Assembly: GCF_004000825.1 (NCBI RefSeq) | Contig: NZ_BILZ01000024.1 | Coordinates: 22,304-86,303, forward strand | Length of the DNA: 64,000 nt | Source: Paenibacillus kobensis NBRC 15729 | GTDB taxonomy: Bacteria; Bacillota; Bacilli; Paenibacillales; Paenibacillaceae | Direction of reading: 5' to 3' | Part shown: one piece after another, positions 8,825 to 16,023 of the stretch | Numbering within the stretch: the first letter of the stretch is position 1 | Layout of the letters: each line of letters starts with the position of its first letter | Notes under the pieces: model-generated | What the model was told of the DNA's origin: nothing | Seen by the model: the letters and a program-made list of their open reading frames with translations, nothing else | Database searches by the model: none | Position numbers and translations under genes: made by a program

Positions 8825-8845
8825 GGTATCAAAAAAGTTGATACC
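8825..8845. repeat. Perfect 8-bp dyad in the hisA leader
   Basis: GGTATCAA (8825-8832) and TTGATACC (8838-8845) are perfect inverted repeats with a five-base spacer. They fall about 10-30 bases after the predicted start point of the hisA-like gene. The dyad could be an operator or a small RNA hairpin; no T run follows, so it is not an ordinary terminator. Confidence 0.5.
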
Positions 8846-8933
8846 GCGCTTCTATCCGTGACCCCAAGCACAGAACATGATAGGATAAAAGAAATCAGTT
8901 CCAGCAAACAGCAGCATGTGGAGGATAATGTTC

Positions 8934-9689
8934 ATGAACTTTAGACCCTGTATCGATATGCATCAAGGCAAGGTGAAGCAGATTGTCGGCGAGACGCTCA
9001 CGTCGGAGCAAGGGGCGGTCATTGAAAATTTTGTTTCGAGCCACGATTCGGTTTATTACGCCGAGTTGTTCAAGAAAGACAAGCTTACGGGCGGCCATGT
9101 CATTATGCTTGGCGGCGGCAACGAGGAGGAAGCGGTTCGCGCGCTTCAAGCGTATTCGGGGGGCTTGCAGATCGGCGGCGGCATCCGTGCGGACAACGCC
9201 CGCTTTTATTTGGAGCAAGGCGCATCGCATGTTATTGTTACATCCTATATTTTCAGAGACGGCAAGCTGGATCAGAGTAACTTGGATGCCATCGTAGCGG
9301 AAGTAGGCAAGGATAAGCTCGTCATCGACCTAAGCTGCAAGGAGAAGGACGGCAAGTGGTACGTCGTCACGAACCAATGGAAGCTGTTCAGCGACTTCGA
9401 AGTGAACGAAGCCAATATCCGGTACTTGGAGCAATTTTGCGACGAGTTTCTCGTTCATGCCGTCGACGTGGAAGGCAAACAGAGCGGCATTCAGCAAAGT
9501 CTGGTCGAGGCGCTCGCACAATGGGTCAACATTCCGTGCACGTATGCAGGCGGCGCCCGGTCGATTGAAGATTTGGAACTGTTCAAGCGTCTGTCCGGCG
9601 GCAAGCTAGGCATTACAGTCGGCAGCGCGCTCGACATATATGGCGGCAAGCTGCCGTATGAGCAAGTTGTCGCTTATTGCGCGGAATAA
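8934..9689 (+). CDS. hisA: Eukaryote-type HisA (ProFAR isomerase), orphan
   Basis: 251 residues matching the eukaryotic form of phosphoribosylformimino-5-aminoimidazole carboxamide ribotide isomerase (yeast His6/plant type), fourth step of histidine synthesis. Shared motifs include CIDMHQGKVKQIVG (catalytic Asp8), HVIMLGGGN, LQIGGGIR, VIDLSCKEKDGKW (Asp132), FLVHAVDVEG and YAGGARSIEDL. It is a TIM barrel of normal length and all expected acidic residues are present. ATG 8934 lies ten bases after TGGAGG; ATGs at 8916 and 8928 are alternatives. No other histidine gene is nearby; it has its own promoter and a strong terminator. Whether it replaces or duplicates a bacterial HisA elsewhere cannot be seen. 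Confidence 0.88.
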   Translation: MNFRPCIDMHQGKVKQIVGETLTSEQGAVIENFVSSHDSVYYAELFKKDKLTGGHVIMLGGGNEEEAVRALQAYSGGLQIGGGIRADNARFYLEQGASHVIVTSYIFRDGKLDQSNLDAIVAEVGKDKLVIDLSCKEKDGKWYVVTNQWKLFSDFEVNEANIRYLEQFCDEFLVHAVDVEGKQSGIQQSLVEALAQWVNIPCTYAGGARSIEDLELFKRLSGGKLGITVGSALDIYGGKLPYEQVVAYCAE

Positions 9690-9701
9690 CGAAAGAAATG
9701 A

Positions 9702-9729
9702 ACCGGGGCTGCTCAGCCCCGGTTTTTTT
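9702..9729 (+). terminator. Rho-independent terminator of hisA
   Basis: A nine-base-pair GC-rich stem, ACCGGGGCT (9702-9710) with AGCCCCGGT (9715-9723), a four-base loop and a run of seven T (9723-9729), 13 bases after the hisA stop. Confidence 0.92.
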
Positions 9730-9746
9730 GTTCTAGCAAAAAATAC

Positions 9747-9769
9747 TATATACGATATATGGGTATATA
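9747..9769. repeat. AT-rich dyad before a small membrane protein gene
   Basis: TATATAC (9747-9753) and GTATATA (9763-9769) are inverted repeats with a nine-base spacer, in a very AT-rich stretch between the hisA terminator and the next gene. It could be an operator overlapping a promoter; I cannot place a clear -35 box. Confidence 0.3.
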
Positions 9770-9843
9770 TGGTATCTTATAGGCATTCATTGGCAGGATG
9801 ATCGAGTCCACCTGAGATGGATAGACCGTTAGGAGGATACAAG

Positions 9844-10149
9844 ATGCGTTCAGATTATTCGATCGGCTTGGGATTGTTAACACTGGGAGCCGGATTAGCT
9901 GCGCTCGGCGGCTTGGAGAAGGTGATCCTGTATGCGGCGCGGCCCGAGTATATTGGAGACAGCATGGGTAATTTCAGGCACTCTGTGCCCGATGCCATCT
10001 GGAACATTACGAATATTACGCTCTGGTCAGGAGTGCCATTCGTACTTGCCGGTCTTTATATGCTGCTCCGCCGCTCGTACACGCGTATTTCTGCCCAAAT
10101 TAAAGCGACCAACGATAGATTCGAACGCGAGCACAATTCGTCCAAATAG
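9844..10149 (+). CDS. Small membrane protein, 101 aa
   Basis: ATG 9844 is chosen because AGGAGGA (9831-9837) lies six bases before it; an in-frame ATG at 9817 lacks a ribosome site. There are two membrane spans (about residues 6-30 and 63-83) with a conserved-looking loop between them (PEYIGDSMGNFRHSVPDAIW) and a charged C-terminal tail. I do not recognise the family. It has its own AT-rich upstream region and precedes an acetyltransferase gene. Confidence 0.6.
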   Translation: MRSDYSIGLGLLTLGAGLAALGGLEKVILYAARPEYIGDSMGNFRHSVPDAIWNITNITLWSGVPFVLAGLYMLLRRSYTRISAQIKATNDRFEREHNSSK

Positions 10150-10215
10150 CGAACAGCGGCTGCAACGGCAAGATTCTCCTCGTTGGGGCCTATTACTATA
10201 TAAGGGGCAATCACC

Positions 10216-10695
10216 ATGACGAAACTGGTTATCGAGGAAGCTGCATTCGAACATTGGCCAATTGTTCACCGTATTATGCGCGAGGCGTTCGAGGAATACC
10301 GGGGCGTGCTTAATCCTCCTTCCGGGGCGCTGAGGGAAAGCATGGAGGATACGGTGATGAAGCTGAAGGGGCGAGGCGGAGCCGTACTTGCTTGGCTGGA
10401 CGGCGAGCCGGTCGGCTCGGCGCAATTTTACAGGGAAGAAGAGTATATGTACATCGGCCGGATATCCGTATCCGTTCATGCCAGAGGGCGCGGAATCGGG
10501 AAGCAGATCATCGCATACTTGGAACGGCTGACTGTCCAGCGCGGGGCGCAAGAAACTAGGCTTGAGGTGCGGTTGTCGATACCGGATAACATCCGTCTGT
10601 ATGAGCGGCTTGGCTATAGCATTCTGGAGCATGTCGAGTATCCCGAGAAAACGGACAGCTGGTATATAATGTGCAAGCCTGCAACTGCTGGATAA
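10216..10695 (+). CDS. GNAT family N-acetyltransferase
   Basis: 159 residues of a compact GNAT domain: the EAAFEHWPIVHRIMREAF start, the acetyl-CoA loop ARGRGIGKQI near residues 93-102 and the C-terminal IRLYERLGYSILEHVEY motif. It transfers acetyl from acetyl-CoA to an unknown amine. The ribosome site is weak (AAGGGG about eight bases before ATG). It lies 66 bases after the small membrane protein gene. Confidence 0.82.
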   Translation: MTKLVIEEAAFEHWPIVHRIMREAFEEYRGVLNPPSGALRESMEDTVMKLKGRGGAVLAWLDGEPVGSAQFYREEEYMYIGRISVSVHARGRGIGKQIIAYLERLTVQRGAQETRLEVRLSIPDNIRLYERLGYSILEHVEYPEKTDSWYIMCKPATAG

Positions 10696-10791
10696 TACCA
10701 ATTCTTATACAATTACTGCATTCGAATTCCTTTGTTTTCCTATTAAGATGATGGAAACCACTTCACATTAGGAACAGCGAGGGAATTACAT

Positions 10792-11385
10792 ATGAACATA
10801 GACTTATTCGAGCAGACGATTATTTTGAACAACGATGTTATTCGCTTGGAGCCGTTTCACGGCAAGTACAAAGACGAGTTATCCGCCATTATCCATGACC
10901 GTGACATTACGAAATTTTCGGGCAATCACATCGATACGGAGGACGACTTGGTTGACTACATTGCCCGGACGCTAGACGTTCGGAAGCAGCGGACCGGATA
11001 TCCTTTTATTGTTATCGATCAAGCTTCGGGACGGGTTGCAGGCGTCACGCGGTTCGGCAGCATTCAAGCGCAGAGCCGAAGACTTGAGATCGGCTGGACG
11101 TGGTACGGGCGAGACTATCGCGGAACGGGGATCAACAAGGCGTGCAAACATGCGCTGCTGTCCTATGCGTTCCGGGAACTTGGCTGTAATCGGGTGCAAT
11201 TCAGCGTTGACGTGGATAACGCTCGTTCCCGGCGGGCGGTAGAGAAGCTTGGCGCCAAGCAGGAAGGCATCTTCAGAAGCAACTACATGAATGCGTCCGG
11301 CGAATGCCGGGACGACGTTTATTACAGCATCATTCGATCAGAATGGGACGAGCTTGAGAGAAAGGTGTTCTCTTCTCTTCTTTAA
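10792..11385 (+). CDS. GNAT family N-acetyltransferase (RimJ/RimL-like)
   Basis: 197 residues. The N-terminal VIRLEPFHGKYKDELSAI, the EIGWTWYGRDYRGTGINKAC segment carrying the acetyl-CoA loop, and CNRVQFSVDVDNARSRRAVE with KLGAKQEGIFRSN are the signature of RimJ/RimL-type acetyltransferases related to B. subtilis YjcK/YdaF. GCGAGGG lies before ATG 10792. It is preceded by about 95 non-coding bases and so may have its own promoter. Substrate unknown. Confidence 0.83.
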   Translation: MNIDLFEQTIILNNDVIRLEPFHGKYKDELSAIIHDRDITKFSGNHIDTEDDLVDYIARTLDVRKQRTGYPFIVIDQASGRVAGVTRFGSIQAQSRRLEIGWTWYGRDYRGTGINKACKHALLSYAFRELGCNRVQFSVDVDNARSRRAVEKLGAKQEGIFRSNYMNASGECRDDVYYSIIRSEWDELERKVFSSLL

Positions 11386-11494
11386 TGTAAGCGGATCACA
11401 ACGAAAGCAGGGCAGACAACTTCCGTCTAGGCATTCGCCGCATACATTAGTAAAGAAGCCCGCGCGCTTGCGGCAGCGGAAGGAGAGCAGCATC

Positions 11495-11584
11495 ATGAGC
11501 AGACGGACATTAATGATCATCTCGGTCGTGCTGTACGTATTGTTGGCATTCTTGCTTATTATTTTATACTTGTTCGATTTATGA
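11495..11584 (+). CDS. 29-residue single-span membrane microprotein
   Basis: A very short gene with a strong AAGGAGA ribosome site (11480-11486) about eight bases before ATG 11495. The product has a basic head (MSRRT) followed by one hydrophobic helix (LMIISVVLYVLLAFLLIILYLF) and ends in DL. The positive-inside rule puts the N-terminus in the cytoplasm. Family unknown. It lies between the acetyltransferase and a terminator, so it is transcribed with or after the former. Confidence 0.5.
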   Translation: MSRRTLMIISVVLYVLLAFLLIILYLFDL

Positions 11585-11628
11585 TAAGTTGAATATCTTT
11601 TGCTTTTATTGTTGTGCATCTTGATCAT

Positions 11629-11672
11629 GAGGTTGTTCAGAGTCATTACATGACTTTGGACAGCCTCTTTTT
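11629..11672 (+). terminator. Rho-independent terminator
   Basis: A 17-base stem with a few G-T pairs (11629-11645 with 11651-11667), a five-base loop and TTTTT (11668-11672). It closes the acetyltransferase/microprotein unit just before spoVAC. Confidence 0.82.
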
Positions 11673-11773
11673 CGTTGTTCAATGTGTTCATATGGTGCCA
11701 TTGGGAAGTTCAGTGGATAATCGGGCAGGCATTAACAAATAATGAAACCGACTATGGCACAAGGGAGATGACT

Positions 11774-12271
11774 TTGTTGTCAACGAGCAGCGCGGGCGGA
11801 CGCCCTTATAAGAAATGGAGCATGTCACCGAAGGAATACCAGACGTTTGCGAAGCAGCGGGAGCCGGCGCGTTCCGTCCTTAAGAATTGTCTCAAAGCAT
11901 TCGTCGTTGGCGGAGCAATATGTGTATTAGGCGAGTTCATTCAACAGCTTTACGTCCATTTGGCGGGCATGAAAAGGGAAGCGGCCAGCAATCCGACCGT
12001 GGCGACGCTTATTTTTATTTCGGTCGTTCTTACATGCTTAGGCGTCTATGACAAAATCGCCCAATGGGCGGGTGCAGGCACTGCCGTTCCAGTCACGGGG
12101 TTTGCCAATTCGATGGCATCGGCAGCGCTGGAGCACCGTGCGGAAGGGCTAGTGCTCGGCGTCGGCGCGAACATGTTCAAGCTAGCCGGATCTGTAATTG
12201 TATACGGGACGGTTGCTGCCTTCTTCGTCGGCATCGGGCATTTAATCTTCGGTACCGGAGGTAACCATTAA
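11774..12271 (+). CDS. spoVAC: Stage V sporulation protein AC
   Basis: About 165 residues, an integral membrane subunit of the SpoVA channel that moves dipicolinic acid into the forespore and out during germination. The SpoVAC signature is clear: MSPKEYQTFAKQREP, AFVVGGAICVLGEFIQ, TAVPVTGFANSMASAALEHR and GLVLGVGANMFKLAGSVI, with four membrane spans. The start is uncertain: ATG 11768 touches the AAGGGAG ribosome site, whereas TTG 11774 (or 11777) has normal spacing and is preferred; anything further upstream runs into the terminator region. spoVAD follows immediately. In B. subtilis the operon depends on sigma-G; I could not identify a convincing sigma-G promoter here. Confidence 0.93.
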   Translation: MLSTSSAGGRPYKKWSMSPKEYQTFAKQREPARSVLKNCLKAFVVGGAICVLGEFIQQLYVHLAGMKREAASNPTVATLIFISVVLTCLGVYDKIAQWAGAGTAVPVTGFANSMASAALEHRAEGLVLGVGANMFKLAGSVIVYGTVAAFFVGIGHLIFGTGGNH

Positions 12272-13285
12272 ATGCTGAAGGGCCAACAATCCTGGTGGTT
12301 CAACAATAAGCCGGTCATAATCGGGGCGGCAAGCGTCGTTGGTCCAGACGAAGGCGAAGGTCCGCTTGCCAAGGACTTCGATCTCGTCCATCCGGAGCTC
12401 GATATGCAGCAGAAGAGCTGGGAGAAAGCGGAGCGGCTGCTGCTCGAGCAAGCGACTGACTTCGCGGTCCGCCATGCCGGGCTGAAAAAAGACGACATTC
12501 AGTTCTATATCGGCGGCGACCTGATGAATCAAATTATTAGCAACAGCTTCGCTGCCCGTTCCCTCGGCGCTCCGTACATTGGGACATTCGGCGCTTGCTC
12601 GACTTCGATGGAGACGCTTGCGCTCGCTGCCCAAATCGTCGATTCCGGCAATGCGCAGTACGCTATGGCAGGAACGTGCAGCCACAATTGCACGGCGGAG
12701 AAACAATTCCGTTACCCGACGGAGTATGGATCGCAGAAGCCTCCGACAGCGCAATATACAGTGACGGGGGCGGGAGCTGCTGTTGTGGCGCCGACAGGAG
12801 ACGGGCCGGTCATTGAATGCGCGACGATCGGCAAAATTATGGATCTCGGCATTACGGACCCCTTCAATATGGGGGCTGCAATGGCGCCTGCCGCTGTCGA
12901 TACAATCCAAGCGCATTTCAACGATACGGGCCGCCAGCCTTCCGATTACGATCTTATTGTGACGGGAGACCTGGCATCTGTCGGCCATCCGATTGCGAAG
13001 GAGCTGCTTCTTCGCAACGGCGTCCCGATGAACGATACGATTTTTAACGATTGCGGGCTTATGGTGTTTGACATTAGCAAGCAGAAGGTTCAAGCAGGCG
13101 GCAGCGGCTGCGGCTGCTCGGCTGTCGTGACGTATGGCCATCTGCTGAAGAAGTTATCGGGCCGAGAACTGAAGCGCATATTGGTTGTTGCAACCGGTGC
13201 GCTGCTGTCGCCCCTATCCTTCCAGCAGGGCGAATCGATACCGTGCATTGCGCATGCCGTGGCGATCGCGGGCAAGGGGGTGTAG
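12272..13285 (+). CDS. spoVAD: Stage V sporulation protein AD
   Basis: 337 residues with the thiolase-like fold of SpoVAD, the soluble subunit of the SpoVA complex that binds dipicolinic acid on the inner membrane surface. Diagnostic stretches are [67 protein letters not shown] and [16 protein letters not shown]. Length matches B. subtilis SpoVAD (338). It starts directly after the spoVAC stop, with CGGAGG as ribosome site, and is followed five bases later by spoVAE. Confidence 0.96.
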   Translation: MLKGQQSWWFNNKPVIIGAASVVGPDEGEGPLAKDFDLVHPELDMQQKSWEKAERLLLEQATDFAVRHAGLKKDDIQFYIGGDLMNQIISNSFAARSLGAPYIGTFGACSTSMETLALAAQIVDSGNAQYAMAGTCSHNCTAEKQFRYPTEYGSQKPPTAQYTVTGAGAAVVAPTGDGPVIECATIGKIMDLGITDPFNMGAAMAPAAVDTIQAHFNDTGRQPSDYDLIVTGDLASVGHPIAKELLLRNGVPMNDTIFNDCGLMVFDISKQKVQAGGSGCGCSAVVTYGHLLKKLSGRELKRILVVATGALLSPLSFQQGESIPCIAHAVAIAGKGV

Positions 13286-13290
13286 GCGGC

Positions 13291-13641
13291 ATGCAGTTTT
13301 TGTGGGCGTTTCTTATTGGCGGAGCGATTTGCGTCGTCGGCCAGCTTATGTTCGACGTGCTGAAGTTGACTCCTGCGCATACGATGGCTTCGCTTGTCGT
13401 TATTGGGGCTGTGCTGGACGGTGTCGGTCTATACGATCCGCTAGTCGACTTTGCCGGCGCCGGTGCGACCGTTCCGATTACGAGCTTCGGCAATGCGCTT
13501 GTCCATGGCGCGCTGACGTCGCTGCGAGAGGATGGTTGGGTAGGCGTTATTACCGGCATATTTAAACTGACTAGCGCGGGCATCTCGGCGGCGATTATTT
13601 TCTCGTTTCTCGCATCCGTCGTTGTCCGTCCAAAAGGTTAA
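13291..13641 (+). CDS. spoVAE: Stage V sporulation protein AE (SpoVAEb type)
   Basis: 116 residues, a membrane subunit of the SpoVA channel paralogous to SpoVAC (both share the GGAICVxGQ/E and [30 protein letters not shown] motifs). ATG 13291 directly follows the spoVAD stop with AAGGGGGTG as ribosome site. This completes a three-gene C-D-E set; spoVAA, AB, AEa and AF are not next to it. A strong terminator follows. Confidence 0.93.
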   Translation: MQFLWAFLIGGAICVVGQLMFDVLKLTPAHTMASLVVIGAVLDGVGLYDPLVDFAGAGATVPITSFGNALVHGALTSLREDGWVGVITGIFKLTSAGISAAIIFSFLASVVVRPKG

Positions 13642-13675
13642 GTACAACACATCATTTATATGAGTCAGGCATGTA

Positions 13676-13713
13676 ATTGGAGGATTCCGCTGTGGAATCC
13701 TCCAATTTTTTTT
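13676..13713 (+). terminator. Rho-independent terminator of spoVA operon
   Basis: A perfect 13-bp stem, ATTGGAGGATTCC (13676-13688) with GGAATCCTCCAAT (13694-13706), a five-base loop and eight T. Confidence 0.95.
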
Positions 13714-13813
13714 GGTTGGCGCGGTCATGTACGCGTTACCGTATATTTAGTAAAATGGAAGAAGATTGTCGTCATGCAAGCTAGATACTCGTAGATCCGG
13801 GAGGGACGTATCA

Positions 13814-14770
13814 ATGGAAATGCGTCAGACAGACCTGCAAGTGTGCTCCGCCATTCGAACTAATTTAGAGAGCTGTATCCTGGGTAAGCAAGAGGAAATC
13901 GACCGTTTGTTAACAGCTGTGCTGGCTGGTGGCCATGTGCTGCTTGAAGACGTTCCCGGAACGGGCAAAACGCAGCTGGTGAAAGCGCTCGCGAAGTCGA
14001 TAGGCGGCCAATTCCGCCGCATCCAATGCAATCCGGATTTACTTCCTACCGATATTACAGGCGTTTCGATCTATCATCCGAAGCAAGAAGCTTTCATATT
14101 CCGCGCAGGCCCGATCATGTGCCATCTGCTGCTTGCCGACGAGATTAACCGCGCAACGACGAAGACGCAATCGGCACTGCTCGAAGCGATGGAAGAAGGA
14201 CATGTGACAGTCGATGGCGAGACCTATGAGCTGCCACGTCCATTTCTGCTCATTGCGACGCAGAACCCGATTGAATTCGAAGGAACTTACGTATTGCCGG
14301 AAGCGCAGTTGGACCGGTTCATGATGAAGCTGTCGCTCGGCTATCCTTCCGAGGCCGATGAGCAGCGGATGGTCAGCGCTGCGGACGGCGGACATCCGTC
14401 CGACCGGATCGAACAGGTTGCTTCAATAGACGATCTCGTCCGTCTGCAGCAGCTCGTCTCGGAAGTGCACGTGGATAACGGCGTGGCTGAATATGCGGTA
14501 CAGATCGTTCGCGCTACGCGTACGCACCGCGCCGCCTTCCTTGGCGCAAGCCCGCGCGCAGCCGTATCGCTGATGCGTGCCGCCAGAGCGTCTGCCCTGC
14601 TGCGTGAACGTTCGTTCGTTACTCCGGACGACGTGAAGCGGATGGCGGCGGCCGTGCTGCCGCACCGGATTATTTTGCAAGCGGAAGCGCGCATGAATGG
14701 CTTGAAACCGGACGATATCGTGCAGGCCGCTATTCAGCAGACGAAGGTTCCGGTCCGTCTGGAGCGTTAA
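13814..14770 (+). CDS. MoxR-type AAA+ ATPase
   Basis: 318 residues. Walker A EDVPGTGKTQ (45-54), Walker B HLLLADE (104-110), the sensor segment IATQNPIEFEGTYVLPEAQL and the MoxR C-terminal lid. MoxR ATPases act as chaperones for partner proteins. Together with the next two genes (DUF58 and transglutaminase) this is the common MoxR-DUF58-TGase cassette, thought to act at the membrane or cell wall. GGGAGGG (13800-13806) precedes ATG 13814; the earlier ATG at 13766 has no ribosome site. Confidence 0.92.
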   Translation: MEMRQTDLQVCSAIRTNLESCILGKQEEIDRLLTAVLAGGHVLLEDVPGTGKTQLVKALAKSIGGQFRRIQCNPDLLPTDITGVSIYHPKQEAFIFRAGPIMCHLLLADEINRATTKTQSALLEAMEEGHVTVDGETYELPRPFLLIATQNPIEFEGTYVLPEAQLDRFMMKLSLGYPSEADEQRMVSAADGGHPSDRIEQVASIDDLVRLQQLVSEVHVDNGVAEYAVQIVRATRTHRAAFLGASPRAAVSLMRAARASALLRERSFVTPDDVKRMAAAVLPHRIILQAEARMNGLKPDDIVQAAIQQTKVPVRLER

Positions 14771-14772
14771 CG

Positions 14773-16023
14773 ATGAGCAGGGGCAACCGCTCGTTCATCC
14801 GTTGGCGTAAGTATACCGCCTTGGCGATGTATGCTGGAAGTCTGTTGTACTTGCTGTTCCAGGGCGGCAAGCTGTCTGGTATGATGTTCGTCATTTTTAA
14901 TGTCCTTATCGTTTATTTATGGTTGGGTCAATGGTCCGGCATTCGCAAAGTGCAAGGGGAACGTACCGTCGCGCAGGCTGGCGGAGGGGATGGCCAATTG
15001 TTCAATGGATCGAGCGTTGAAGTTTCGATTCATGTCCGCATCCCCGGATTGTATCCGCTTCCTTACGTTCTTGTACGGGACCGGCTGTTCCGTCATGACG
15101 GGCAGTCCATTCCGTTCGAGACGTCGTTCGTTCCGAACTGGAAACGGTCAGGCGAAGTCCGCTATTCGACGCCTCCGCTGAAACGAGGCATATACCGGTT
15201 CGCACCTACGGAATGTTCGACGAAGGACGTCTTTGGCTTATTCGAGCATAGCGGCGCGTTCGAATCCGGAGACCCGTTCAGCGTTACGCCTCAGACGGTG
15301 CCGCTGCGCGGCTGGCAGCAAATTCGCCGAGGCTTGCGCGGACCGCACTCCCATGCATCCGCACCGCGCGCAGCGAAAGAAACGACGCAAATTAACGGGG
15401 TTAGAGAATATTTGCATGGCGATAAGCTGTCCCGCATTCACTGGAATGCAACGGCGAAGACGGGCGAATGGAAGTCGAAAGCGTTCGAACGCGAATCGCT
15501 TCCGCGCACGATTGTTGTGCTCGACCGGCATCTTGAAGCGTACGGCATCCGCCAGGAACGGTTCGAGCTCGCTGTATCGGTTGCTGCATCGTTAATCGAG
15601 CTTGGCATGCGGCATGAGACCGCAATGGGACTTGTCTCCCCAGGCGAGAAGTCGATGGTCGTGCTTCCGCGGACCGGAGCGGAGCAGCGGGTTACGATTA
15701 CGAGTCATCTGACCGTAGTGGAGCCGGACGCGGTATCGCCTCTGTTCGTCTCACTGCAGCGGCTGGAGACTGTGTGGGAGCCGGGAACGTTGGTTATCAT
15801 CGTGTCCGGTGCTCAAGGCGACGATATGCTCCGCGCTCTTAGTTGGCTCTCGCGCAAAGGCGTAACGGTATCGTACATCGGTGTCGATGAAGGCGATGCC
15901 CGTCACGGACGAGCCATTAAACCGGCATGGCTGCACGCGCTTCGGGCGAAAGGCTGGACAGCCCACAGTGTCCGGCAACTGCAAGAACTGCCAAGCGTAC
16001 TGGAAGGAGGCGGCGTCTCATGA
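14773..16023 (+). CDS. DUF58 domain protein
   Basis: 416 residues: two N-terminal membrane spans (about 12-28 and 33-52), a beta-rich region, and the DUF58 core at about 200-250 (NGVREYLHGDKLSRIHWNAT followed by a KSKAFERE stretch), which leads into a von Willebrand A-like fold. DUF58 proteins are usual partners of MoxR ATPases, and this gene begins two bases after the moxR stop and overlaps the transglutaminase gene by four bases (ATGA). The biochemical role is not established. Confidence 0.88.
   Translation: MSRGNRSFIRWRKYTALAMYAGSLLYLLFQGGKLSGMMFVIFNVLIVYLWLGQWSGIRKVQGERTVAQAGGGDGQLFNGSSVEVSIHVRIPGLYPLPYVLVRDRLFRHDGQSIPFETSFVPNWKRSGEVRYSTPPLKRGIYRFAPTECSTKDVFGLFEHSGAFESGDPFSVTPQTVPLRGWQQIRRGLRGPHSHASAPRAAKETTQINGVREYLHGDKLSRIHWNATAKTGEWKSKAFERESLPRTIVVLDRHLEAYGIRQERFELAVSVAASLIELGMRHETAMGLVSPGEKSMVVLPRTGAEQRVTITSHLTVVEPDAVSPLFVSLQRLETVWEPGTLVIIVSGAQGDDMLRALSWLSRKGVTVSYIGVDEGDARHGRAIKPAWLHALRAKGWTAHSVRQLQELPSVLEGGGVS

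Noticed and set aside
11675..11773. Sigma-G promoter upstream of spoVAC
   Set aside because: TCATA at 11688-11692 is followed at the right distance only by CAGTGGATAA, which is too far from CATNNTA to call.
12242..13141. 299-residue minus-strand frame over spoVAD
   Set aside because: Shadow of spoVAD; the translation is Arg-rich and patternless.
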